A stretch of 64,000 nt of DNA from Thraustochytrium sp. TN22 (Eukaryota > Sar > Bigyra > Thraustochytrida > Thraustochytriidae): the NCBI GenBank assembly GCA_013306675.1, contig JABLUY010000060.1, positions 62,001 to 126,000 on the forward strand, in the 5' to 3' direction. The position numbers were made by a program, and so were the translations under genes. Under the pieces are notes generated by a model. That model saw nothing but the letters and a program-made list of their open reading frames with translations, had not been told where the DNA came from and ran no database searches. Position 1 is the stretch's first letter. Every line of letters begins with the position of its first letter. Below are positions 25,503 through 35,800 of the stretch, one piece after another.

Positions 25503-27280
25503 TTGATTCAGATGAACAGCCGCAGCCGCCATCGTCCCAAGCCAGGGCTAAAGCGAAGCCAAAAGCCAAGGCCAAAGACAGCAAGGCCAAAGACAGCAAG
25601 GCCAAGGACAGCAAGGCCAAGGACAGCAAGGGCAGCAAGGACAGCAAGGACAGCAAGGACAGCAAGGCCAGCAAGACCAAGGACAGCAAGGCCAAGGACA
25701 GCAAGGAGACCAAGGCCAAGGACGTCAAAGGCAAGGAAGCCAAGGACAAGGATGTCAAGACCAAGGACAGTAAAGGCAGCAAGGTCGGCAAGGCTAGCAA
25801 GACCAACAAGGCTGGCAAGGCCAAGAGCGGTGGGACTGGCGATGGCGCCGGCGCAAACAAGGTGGCGAACGGCAAAGAGAAGGCAGTGCGGCCCGCCAAG
25901 AGTCCGAAGAAGCCGGGTGACGCTGCGACTGGAGAAGGCGCGGACGCGGAGGGCAACACGAAGGCTGCGCGGAAGCGTCGCGGGCCCGAGAAGGCGAACG
26001 GGCGCAATGCGCGCAAGACGACGCCGATGGACCCAGCGCCGCCGTCCGGCAAGACGCAGGTCCCGCCGCAAATGCTTCCTTTGGTAGAGAGCTACATGGT
26101 GCAGCACGCGCTCACGGTGCCCGCCTTCGCGCTCGAACTGAACGTGAACCCGGCCACACTGCAAACCTGGCTGACCGGTGGCAAAGGCCCACGCGCGAAT
26201 TTGACGGACCGTGTCAAGAACTATATCCTGGAGGAGTCCGAGTTCCAGTACTTCCTCACCACCTGCCCGAGTCGCGAATCACTTCGTGTGGCGCTTGCGA
26301 GGAGCCACGCCGCCAAGGTAGCAGCGTTCTGGAGCGAGGTCAAGGTGCGCCGCGTGCCCTGGCTCAAGGCGCACCAAGAACATGAAGCGAAGGAGAGCGC
26401 CTCCGCGGCTGTCCCCGGAGCGACCAAAACCCAGGGCAAAAAGGATGAGAGCAAGGGCAAGAACACGAACAAGGAAACAAAGGACGAGGAAACGAACACG
26501 AACAAGGACCAAAAGGTCCAGGACAAAGTGACAGCCGCCAAGGCCGAAGGCAGCGGTAAGACGGATGCCAAGCCAGGTGACACCAAGCTCGAGGTGTCGG
26601 GGGGCGATGGTGTCGGCACGAGTGCGTCCGCGCCCGGCAAGGCCGCGCAAACCAGCAGCACGAAGGGCAACAACGCCCATGGCGGTGGCGGCAGCGGCAA
26701 GAAGAACGCCGCGCCACGCCGCCGCTTCTTGCCTGCCTCTGCGGCGAGAGAATGGGAGTACTATGCGGAGGCTGCCCGGCTCAGCACGCTGTTCGAACAG
26801 CGGCGTTGCCGCACAAGGGGCATTGAAAAGTATACCAAGACGGCGTCTGCGATCCGCATCGGCTACTCGCGCCTGCTCGACGCCTTGCATGCGCGAACCA
26901 AGAGTGATGAGGACGTTCTGCGGCCAGCTCGCCTGCTCCTGGCCACATCCATGGCCTTCGTGGAGCACGTGAAGGCGATTGCCGCCTTCCACTCGCGGCT
27001 CGTCTCGGAGATCTGGATCAAGCTCATGTACACCTGGCGCACCATCTTCCTGTGCTACTCAACGACGCGTCCAGCGCTTCTCTTCACGCAGTCCACCGGA
27101 GCGCTTGCGGCCGTTCCGGACGAGGCGCCGAGCTGGGCGACGGTCAAGGATGTCCTCGAGTCGCTTGATGCAGCGCTCGCCGCCATGGACGAGATGCACG
27201 CCGGCTTCCTCTGGTCAGACATGCCCTTTGTCGAGACCGTCGCGCCGGTGCACAGCTGGCTCGAGGACTTTCAGTTCTGA
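24989..27280 (+). CDS. Gln-Ala and Lys-rich protein with HTH-like segment, interrupted by an assembly gap
   Basis: The frame starts at the ATG at 24989. Its length of about 763 residues depends on the unknown true size of the N run. After a basic start comes a (Gln-Ala)n tract encoded by GCAGGC repeats, the gap, then 17 Gln codons in the same frame. A Lys/Asp/Ser region follows, built on KAKDS units. A folded segment (LVESYMVQHALTVPAFALEL, then NPATLQTWLTGGKGPRANL) resembles a helix-turn-helix. A second Lys/Thr-rich linker follows. The C-terminal ~180 residues (AAREWEYYAEAARLSTLFEQ onwards, MAFVEHVKAIAAFHSRLVSE, YTWRTIFLCYSTTRPALLF) look helical and folded. I recognise no family. A nuclear DNA-associated role is conceivable. 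It is convergent with the SAP-like gene, only 45 bases away. Confidence 0.62.
25051..25237. repeat. GCAGGC hexanucleotide array
   Basis: This is about 31 units of GCAGGC with a single GCGGAG interruption near 25121-25126, encoding Gln-Ala. It ends at the assembly gap, so its true length is unknown. Confidence 0.95.
25238..25449. other. Assembly gap (212 N)
   Basis: This is a run of N between the GCAGGC array and the CAG array. The repeats on both sides are the likely cause of the failed assembly. Confidence 0.99.
25451..25501. repeat. (CAG)17 tract
   Basis: These are seventeen uninterrupted CAG codons directly after the gap, read as polyglutamine in the frame of the surrounding gene. Confidence 0.95.
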
Positions 27281-27325
27281 GGGCCCTGACTTTTGTCTCA
27301 ACTTTTTATCTACCACCATTCTTGT

Positions 27326-28876
27326 TCACTGCACTACACACGACCCTTGCTTGACCTCGCACGGCGGCTCAGCGTAGTCGCCGCGCCACGCGTCGCTCTC
27401 GTACAGCAGCGTGAAGAGGCGATCTGTAGCCAGCGGTTCCAGGCGGCTGCGCGCCCGCCGCGCCGCCGCCTCCCTGGCTGCGAGCGTAGCGGGCGTGGCG
27501 GGCGGTGCCTGGCCGCCGCCGCCGAAGAAGCCTGTGCGCTGCAGCGACGCCACCGCGAGTTGCCTAATGCGCCTAGCGGGCGTGTCCGGCGCTGCCTCTG
27601 GGACAGCCGCCGCTGCTACCTCGGCTGGCGAGGGCGCTTGCGCAGGCTCGCCTCGACGCGCTGAGCCGACCAAATCGTCCTCGTCCAGCAAAACCTCGCC
27701 CTTGTGTGGTGTCACCGGCGGCTCTCCCAGCTCCAGTGGCGCCAGCTCAGGCGTCGAGCGGCTTCGCTTTGGCGTGGCGCGCGGCGAACTCGTGACCGGC
27801 CCATCCGCAAGCTTGCGCTTGCGCCGCGCCGCACTCTGGCTCTGGCTCTGGCTTTGGCTCGCCTTCCCCTCTCGCGACTCGAGCGACCTAGGCGACGTCG
27901 ATGCCGCAGAGGCCGCGGTCTTGGTCTTGGTCTTCTCCGATTCGGCGATCGCGCCTTCCGCAGAGACTCCGAGGCGGACAAGCTCGTCCAGCAACTCCTC
28001 GCGAAAAGCCGCTCGCACGCGCATCTCGAGCCCCTTCTCGAGGGTGTCGTACAGCAGTTCAAGCTTGTCCGCCTTCTTGCGCGGCGCCTTGACGCCGTGT
28101 CGTGCGAGCATTTCGCGCAGCTCGCGGTCACTCATGTCCTCCGAGGGCGCAAGGTCCTCCACATTGACGAAGCGGCGGCCAAAGTCGTAGCCGTCCACGT
28201 CGAGGACTTCCGTCTCCTGCAGCAGGGCTTCTTCCAGCGCAACAATCTTACCCTTGCGCCCCGGGCCCTCCGGGACGACTTTGCGCGCGGCGAGCTCCCT
28301 CTCCAGCTGTTCGCTGGTGAGGTCCACTGGCATGCGCGCCTTGCAGGCCTCATCCACGATGGCGATACCGCTGTCGCGGAGGCTCGCGCGCCGCCGCAAG
28401 GCAGCGGCCACCTCCAGCATAGACGCAAGCACGCCGTTCGCGCAGTCGCGGCTCGCCTCGAGCCCAAGCTTGCGCAGGTCGCCGTGCAGCTCCTCCTTCC
28501 AGCACTTGACCAGCTCGCGATCGCTCGTCTTCTGCGATGGGTCGATGCCGCGCGCCTCGCTCTCAATCTTAATGAGCTCGAACTTTACGCTCTGCGGCTT
28601 GGCCGCGCTGTGCCGCAGCTCCAGCCGCCGCACGCTCGGGCTGTTGATGTCATACTCGTGCACCAGCGGCTTGGCCGAGAAGCAGATGCCCGCGCGCTTC
28701 GGCTTGCGCGGCCGCTGCGCCGACTTGAGCGCGGACCGCGGCGTCGGCGGCAGCGCCGCCGCCGCCGCGCCCGCCGCCGCCGCGCTCGCCTCGCGCTGCG
28801 CCGCGCCGCGCGTCGCCGCGCGCAGCACCGCGCGCCGTGCAACCGTTTCCCCTCCGGATCCGGGCCCCGGCGCCAT
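27326..28876 (-). CDS. SAP-like domain protein, probably nuclear
   Basis: This encodes 516 residues from the ATG at 28876. After an Ala-rich start, PRSALKSAQRPRKPKRAG leads into ICFSAKPLVHEYDINSPSVR, a short motif that looks conserved. A helical region (~85-180) follows. Two SAP-like helix pairs come next: DLTSEQLERELAARKVVPEG (~183) and MSDRELREMLARHGVKAPRK with KADKLELLYDTLEKG (~247-282). SAP motifs bind AT-rich DNA or RNA in chromatin proteins. The second half is Ser/Lys/Arg- and Pro-rich with basic clusters (AARRKRKLAD, TPKRSRS) that could act as nuclear signals. The protein ends in CVVQ. I assign no exact function. Its 3' end lies 45 bases from that of the convergent Gln-Ala-rich gene, so their transcripts probably overlap. 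Confidence 0.7.
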   Translation of the reverse strand: MAPGPGSGGETVARRAVLRAATRGAAQREASAAAAGAAAAALPPTPRSALKSAQRPRKPKRAGICFSAKPLVHEYDINSPSVRRLELRHSAAKPQSVKFELIKIESEARGIDPSQKTSDRELVKCWKEELHGDLRKLGLEASRDCANGVLASMLEVAAALRRRASLRDSGIAIVDEACKARMPVDLTSEQLERELAARKVVPEGPGRKGKIVALEEALLQETEVLDVDGYDFGRRFVNVEDLAPSEDMSDRELREMLARHGVKAPRKKADKLELLYDTLEKGLEMRVRAAFREELLDELVRLGVSAEGAIAESEKTKTKTAASAASTSPRSLESREGKASQSQSQSQSAARRKRKLADGPVTSSPRATPKRSRSTPELAPLELGEPPVTPHKGEVLLDEDDLVGSARRGEPAQAPSPAEVAAAAVPEAAPDTPARRIRQLAVASLQRTGFFGGGGQAPPATPATLAAREAAARRARSRLEPLATDRLFTLLYESDAWRGDYAEPPCEVKQGSCVVQ

Positions 28877-29837
28877 CTCGACGGCGCGCCGTCGCTGCTG
28901 GCGCGCGCGCGCGCGCGCACAACCGACCGCCCGACGCGCGCCCGCTCCCTCCGTGCGCCCGCGCCGCGCCGCCGCAGCCCGCCGCGACCGCCGCCGCCGT
29001 TCCCCGCACGCGGCACTGCCGGGCCCTGCGCGGCCTCCGAGTCCGAGAGTGCGAGCAACTCCAAGTCACTCGTCAGGTTAGTATTAGTAAGGTGAACGTT
29101 GACGTCGATCTTGACGTTGACGAGTTGGCGCTCTGAGGCAGCGACGAGGGCCAGCTCGCTTCACATGTCAACGCGATCCGTGCCAATGCCAGCGCTAGGG
29201 CCCAGGCCTGAGTTAAGCTTTCCATGTTACGCGTAGCTAGCTAGCTAGCTAGCGCAGAGCCCGACTCGGAGAGCAGAGCGACGTCTCGGCGCGTCTCGGC
29301 CTGCCTGACGCTGACCGTGAGTGCGGCCGCGCCTGCTCCGAGTCAGGCTCAGGCTGGCTGATCAGGACCAGGCTGACCTGGCTGATTGTGACTTCGCCAA
29401 CTTCAACTTGTTGATCAGAAGGTGAGAGCAAGCGTCTTGAAGCGGGAAAGCGCTGGAAAGGAAAAAGAAGCGGCCCATCGGCGCTGACGCGGCCCGTTGG
29501 GCCGGTTGGGACGCGCGGCGCGCGGCGCGAGGGCGGACGCGGCGCGCGCGGCGGCGCGGCGGCGCGGCGGCGCGGCGGCGCGCGGCGCGGCGGCGCGGCG
29601 GCAGACGCGCGCGGGCGGGCCGCGACGGCGGCGGCGCGGAGGCCGCGGGCCGCGCGCGAGGCCGCGGGCCGCCGGCGGCGGGCGCGGCGGCGGCGTGCAG
29701 GGCCGCGAGCCGAGGCTGTCGCAGCAGGCGCGGCACAGCGGCAGCGAGACGCGCGCCCGGCGGCGCAGCGCGGCGCGCGAGGCGAGGCGAGGCGAGGCGA
29801 GGCGAGGCGAGGCGAGGCGAGGCGCGCGGAAGCGGCC
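28877..29837. promoter_or_regulatory. Divergent spacer, SAP-like gene / giant gene
   Basis: This 961-base head-to-head spacer has (CTAG)4 at 29237-29252, a very GC-rich stretch of GGCGC/GCGGC units (29510-29700), and about nine GAGGC pentamers at about 29779-29823 ending just before the giant gene's ATG. The only frames in it are GC-driven. Confidence 0.5.
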
Positions 29838-32800
29838 ATGCCGGGGCCAAGGGCGAGGCCGGCACCCGGGCGAGGCCGGACTGCGGCGAGGGGATTCGGG
29901 GAGGCCGCGAGCCCCGGGGCAGGCGCGGCGCGCTTCGGTGGGGAGAAGGTGCAGGACGGGGACGAGGACCAGGGCGGCTGGGGCCGCGACGGCGGCGGCG
30001 CAGCGGGCTTGCACGGGGCGCGGGAAGCATGCCTGCGCGTGAGCGTGCACGAGGGCAGGAGACTGCGGCGCGTCGTGGAGGCTGACGAGGACCTCTTCCC
30101 GTTCGTGCAGATCGTCGTGACCTCAGCCTATGCGCGGGCGCCCGTGCAGTGGCGGACGCGCGTCAAACAGGGCGACTGCCCGCGGTGGAACGAGGACACG
30201 GAGATGCGGCTCGGCGCGGACTTCGTCGATGACCCGGAGGCCGTTCTCCAGGTCGAGCTGTGGGCCGACGAGGTGCGCGGGCCGGAGAAACTCGGCTCGT
30301 GCCAGTACAAGGTAGCCAAGCTGCTTGAGGCCGGTCTGGAGCGCTCGCTCTGTGCCATGTCTGACTCCACCGGCCAGATCCGCATCTCGATCCAGCCAGA
30401 TCCGGCAGCCGGCGGTGGCGGTGACCTTGCCGCGGCTCGCGCCGCGCCGCTCGCGGAAAGCAAGACCTCGCACGCCTCGCCGTCGCGCCAGGGCGCCCGG
30501 TCCGGATTCGCCAGCGAGGACGATGGCGAGGATCTTAACGCGGAGGAAGACGCCATTGTGGCCGCCTTCCGGGAGAGCGCGCCCGTCACCTTCAACAAGC
30601 TCTCGGTCGTTTTGCGCAAGGTCTCAGGCAAGCCGGTGCTCTCGTCGCAACGTAGGGAGCTCACCGCCTTCCAACGCGAGCTTGGTCTGCAGAGCCGGGA
30701 CGAACTCTCCTTGGCCCAGTTCCGTGGCCTCTGCAACCGCTTGGGCATCGGCGGCGCGGAAGCCGGTGGGCGGCTCAGCGCGTCCAGCCCGGCAGCATCC
30801 CGAGCCCAGCCACGGGCCGGCGGGATGATCCGCTCCTCTAGCGCCGGCTCGGTTGCTTCAACGGCCTCTGGCGAGGTGGCGCGCATCCAGTATCTCTTCA
30901 ACCGTGAGCGCAGGGTCACGCTCACCTCGGCGCCTGCACTCCTGCAGAAGCTCTCTGGGCGGCCTCTCTCGACACAGCAGCGCGGGCGCCTCAGGGAGTT
31001 CTCCATGGCGCACGGCCTGGGGCCGCGAGACGCGCTCACGCTTGATCAGTTCGAGGACCTCTGCAATAGCCTGCGCATCCTCGAGAGCGTCTCCTATGAG
31101 GACGGGTCGCCGGGCCAGGGCCGGCCCGCGGGCGATGCGCAGGCCTTTGCGCGTGGGGACCGTGTCCGTGCCCGCTTCGGCGGCAAGTCGCGCTGGTACA
31201 ATGGTCGCATCGTGCAGGTCAACCGTGACGGGTCCTACGACATCGACTACGACGACGGGGACGCTGAGCAAGGCGTGGATCCGAGCTTGATCGAGCCCTT
31301 CGCTCAGGTCGAAGCCTCCGACCGCCGCAGCCGCTTCGCAGCGCGTGACTTGCAACGGCACGAGGATGGCGGCGCAGCGGAAATGTCTTTTGAGGCCGGT
31401 GATCGAGTGGAAGCGCGCTTTGGGGGCAAGTCGCGCTGGTTTGCTGGAGTCATTCGCCGCGCACGACGAGACGGCACCTTCGATATTGATTATGACGACG
31501 GCGATGCCGAGCAGGCCGTTCCCGAAACCCTGATCCGACCCGCGTCAGGAGCGCGGGCCGGCGGTCCAAGGTCACCCGGAGCTGCCTCACTCGGTGCCGC
31601 CTCCGAGGTCTCCACCGATGGCGACTCCGCGGCCCGGCAGGTCTTTGCACGCGCCGGCCGGGTCACCCTTAACAACGTGGCCACGCTACTTCGCAAGGTC
31701 TCAGGCAAGCCGGTGCTTGGCTCGCAGCGCCGAGCCATCCAAGACTTCGCCAAGAACCGCGGTATCGGGCCCCGCGATGCCTTCGACGAAGCGCTCTTCG
31801 AGGACCTTTGTGCGGAGCTCGGCATTGGGGCCCCGCCTTCAGCGGCTCGCGGCTCAAGCCCTAGACGACCCGTCGAGAAGCCGGCAGGATCCTTGTCACG
31901 CGGGCAAGCAGTTGAAGCCCGCTATGGCGGCGGACGCCGGTGGTTCAAGGGTGTCGTGAGGCGTCTCCACGCGGACGGCTCCGTCGATATTGCCTATGAG
32001 GACGGCGACAGCGAGACCAAGGTGCGAGCAGACCTGGTCCGCGCCCTCGGTGGATCGGCCACAGACGACATGGATCAGGGCTTCGACTCCCCGTCAAGAT
32101 CGCAGGGGAGAGGTGGCGGCGGCGCCCGCGCGGGCCCCGGCCGCACCGCGGGCCCGGGGGAACAGGCCGCGCTCGAGGCCTACCATGGCACCGCGCGAGT
32201 GACACCTACCACAGTGGCCGGTGTGATGAGGACCATCACCGGCCGGCCCGTGCTTTCCTCGCAGCGGCAGCAGATCCTCCGTTTTACGCGCGAGCGCAGA
32301 CTCGGTCCGCGCGACGTCTTGGATGAGCATACCTTCCTCGAGCTCTGTGAGGAGCTTGGCGTCTTGTCTGCGCCTCCGGGGCCAGACTCAGAAGCAGAGA
32401 TGAGCCCAATGGAGACGCCTTCTTTTCGACGCGGCCAAAAGGTCGAGGCGCGCTTCGGCGGCAAGTCCAAGTGGTATGGCGGCACCATCACCCGCGTCAA
32501 TGTCAATGGCAGCTATGACATCGCCTACGACGATGGCGACGCCGAGCGTGGGGTGCGCGCAGCGCTCATCAGGGCCAAGGACGGGGGCTTGGGGCGCTCG
32601 CCTCGTCGCACGTTCGAAGCCTCTGACGCCGAGGAGACTGACGCTGAGCAAGGCTTTCGACGCGGCCAAAAGGTGGAGGCGCGCTTCGGCGGCAAGTCCA
32701 AGTGGTATGGCGGAACCGTCACCCGCGTCAATGTCAATGGCAGCTATGACATCGCCTACGACGACGGCGACGCCGAGCGCGGGGTGCGCGCGGCGCTCAT

Positions 32801-35800
32801 CAGAGCCAAGGACGAGGGCGTGCGACGCTCGCCTCGTCGCACGTTCGAAGCCTCTGACGCCGAGGAAACTGACGCTGAGCAAGGCTTTCGGCGTGGACAG
32901 AAAGTTGAGGCGCGCTACGGCGGGAGGTCCAAGTGGTTCTCTGGCGTCATCAGCAGGGTCAATGTCAACGGCAGCTACGACATTGCCTACGACGACGGCG
33001 ACGCCGAGCGCGGGGTGCGCGCGGCGCTCATCAGAGCCAAGGACGAGGGCGTGCGACGCTCGCCTCGTCGCACGTTCGAAGCCTCTGACGCCGAGGAGAC
33101 TGACGCTGAGCAAGGCTTTCGACGCGGCCAAAAGGTGGAGGCGCGCTTCGGCGGCAAGTCCAAGTGGTATGGCGGAACCGTCACCCGCGTCAATGTCAAT
33201 GGCAGCTATGACATCGCCTACGACGACGGCGACGCCGAGCGCGGGGTGCGCGCGGCGCTCATCAGAGCCAAGGACGAGGGCGTGCGACGCTCGCCTCGTC
33301 GCACGTTCGAAGCCTCCGATACCGAGGAGACTGACGCTGCACAGGGCTTTCGGCGTGGACAAAGGGTCGAGGCACGCTTCGGCGGCAAGTCCAAGTGGTA
33401 CGGCGGCACCATTAGCCGAGTTAATGTCAACGGCAGCTACGACATCGCCTACGACGACGGCGACGCCGAGCGCGGGGTGCGCGCGGCGCTGATCCGAGCC
33501 AAGGACGAGAGCGTGCGGCGCTCTCGCTCGCCCCGCCGTCCGCTCGACTCGGACGCCGAAGAGACCGACGCTGAACAGGGCTTCCGACGCGGGCAAAAGG
33601 TCGAGGCACGCTTCGGCGGCAAGTCCAAGTGGTATGGCGGCACGATTGACCGGGTCAACGTGAATGGCACCTATGACATCATGTACGACGACGGCGACAG
33701 CGAGCGAGGAGTGCGCACGGCAATGATCCGGGCCAGGGACGAGTCCACGCGCCGCTCTCGTTCGCCGCGGCGCCCTGTGGACTCGGACGCCGAGCAGAGC
33801 TTCCGGCGCGGGCAAAAGGTGGAGGCGCGCTTCGGTGGCAAGACGAAGTGGTATGGCGGGACCATCAGCCGGGTCAACGTAAACGGCAGCTACGACATTG
33901 CTTACGACGACGGCGACAGCGAGCGAGGAGTGCGTGCGGGGCTGATTCGGGCTAAAGACGAAAGCACGCGCCGCTCTCGCTCGCCCCGCCGGCCGGTCGA
34001 TTCTGACGCAGAGGAGACCGATGCTGAGCAGGGCTTCCGGCGTGGGCAAAAGGTGGAGGCGCGCTTCGGTGGCAAGTCAAAGTGGTACGGCGGTACCATC
34101 GCCCGCGTTAACGTTAACGGCACCTACGATATTTCGTATGACGACGGCGACTCGGAGCGTGGGGTCCGCGCGTCACTTATTCGCGCCAAGGACGAGGTCA
34201 CACGCCGCTCGCGCTCGCGCTCGCCGCGGCGTCCCATCGATTCGGAGGCGGAAGAGACGGACGCCGAGCACGGCTTTCGCCGCGGGCAAAAGGTGGAAGC
34301 GCGATTCGGCGGCAAGTCCAAGTGGTATGCCGGAGTCATCAGCCGCGTCAACGTGAATGGCACCTACGACATCGCATACGACGATGGCGACGCAGAGCGC
34401 GGCATACGCGCAAGCCACATCCGCGCGGCCAAGGCAAAGGGACGGTCTCGAAGCCCGCGCCGGCGCCTGGATGCCCAGACCGAGGATCGACTGCGGTATC
34501 TCTACGAGCGCGAAAATGGCAACGTGACGCTGGGAACGGCGGGCGAGCTCTTGCACAAGGTGATTGGGCGGGCACTCAGCTCGGACGAAAGGCGCGGTCT
34601 GAGTCAGTGGGCGCGAGAGGTGGGTATTCGACCACGCGCGGAGCTTGCCTTTGAGCAGCTTGTCGACGCTGGCGTCCGCATTGGCGTGCTTGGAGCGGAC
34701 GCTGCAGAGAGGAGCGAAGACGCTGGCACGGAAGACGAGACTTTCCGCGTCGGAGATCGCGTGGAGGCCAAATTTCAGGGCGGAGCCAAATTCTTCAAAG
34801 GCACCGTGACTCGCGTGAACCGCGACGGCAGCTATGCAATCGACTACGACGACGGTGACCAGGAGCGGCGCGTTGCGGCAAACCTTATCCGTGGCGCGGG
34901 CAAAGCCAGCGCGCACCGACTGGCGGCGGGAGACCGCGTGGAAGCTCGCTTTGGAGGCGGCAAACGCTGGTTCAAGGGCACGATTCGAGGCGTGCACCGT
35001 GACGGGAGTTGCGACATCGAATACGATGACGGCGACAAAGAGACGCGCGTGGCGAGCGCCATGGTGCGCGCGCTGGAGGATAGTGCCGCCTCAGGTCCCG
35101 CGCCTCGTGCCGGGGACCGCGTGGAGGCTCGCTTTGGCGGCGGTGACAAGTACTATGGTGGCGTGGTCCGCGCGGTCCATGGCGATGGCTCCTGCGACAT
35201 CGACTATGACGATGGCGACAAGGAGAGGCGCGTTGCGCCAGCCCTGGTTCGAGCGGCGAAACGGGCCTCGCCACGATCCGGGAGCCATGGTCGCCCACAC
35301 TCTCGGTCGCCCCGCCGGCGGCATGGGTCTCGCTCTCCGAGGTCTGCGCGTGACGAAAGCGAGCCAAGCAGCGCGGACGCTGCTGATTTCCGCGTTGGCC
35401 AGCGGGTGGAGGCGCGCTACGGTGGGGGCGAGGCCTGGTACAAAGGTGTCGTTTCAGTGGTGCATCGGGATGGGAGTCTTTCCATCGACTACGACGACGG
35501 CGATAAGGAGAAGCGGGTGGCGCGCCGTCTGGTACGGGCCACCTCAGGCCGTCGCCGGTCGCCCAGAGCAGCTGACAGCGGTAGCAAGACCCTGGCCAAG
35601 AACGATCGTGTCAAGGCTCGCTTTAAGGGCGGCGCCGAGTTCTACGTGGGTAAGGTGGCCGCCGTGAACCGTGACGGTACCTATGCGGTGGCATTTGACG
35701 ATGGCGACTATGACGAGCGCGTGCAAGCCAAGGACGTGCAGGCGCTGAGCTCAAACGGGTCCCCGCGGAAGCGCAACTCGCCCCGCGCAGCCTCAGGCGG

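Noticed and set aside
24616-25506. Frame with signal-peptide-like start at 24739 running into Ala-Gly repeats
   Set aside because: It is only the other frame of the GCAGGC array after a short hydrophobic stretch and ends in the gap region. I kept it only as a possible DHHC exon, not as a gene.
32388-34049. Minus-strand frame of 553 codons inside the Tudor-like array
   Set aside because: It simply mirrors the tandem repeat of the giant gene. Periodicity and lack of any domain show it is a shadow.
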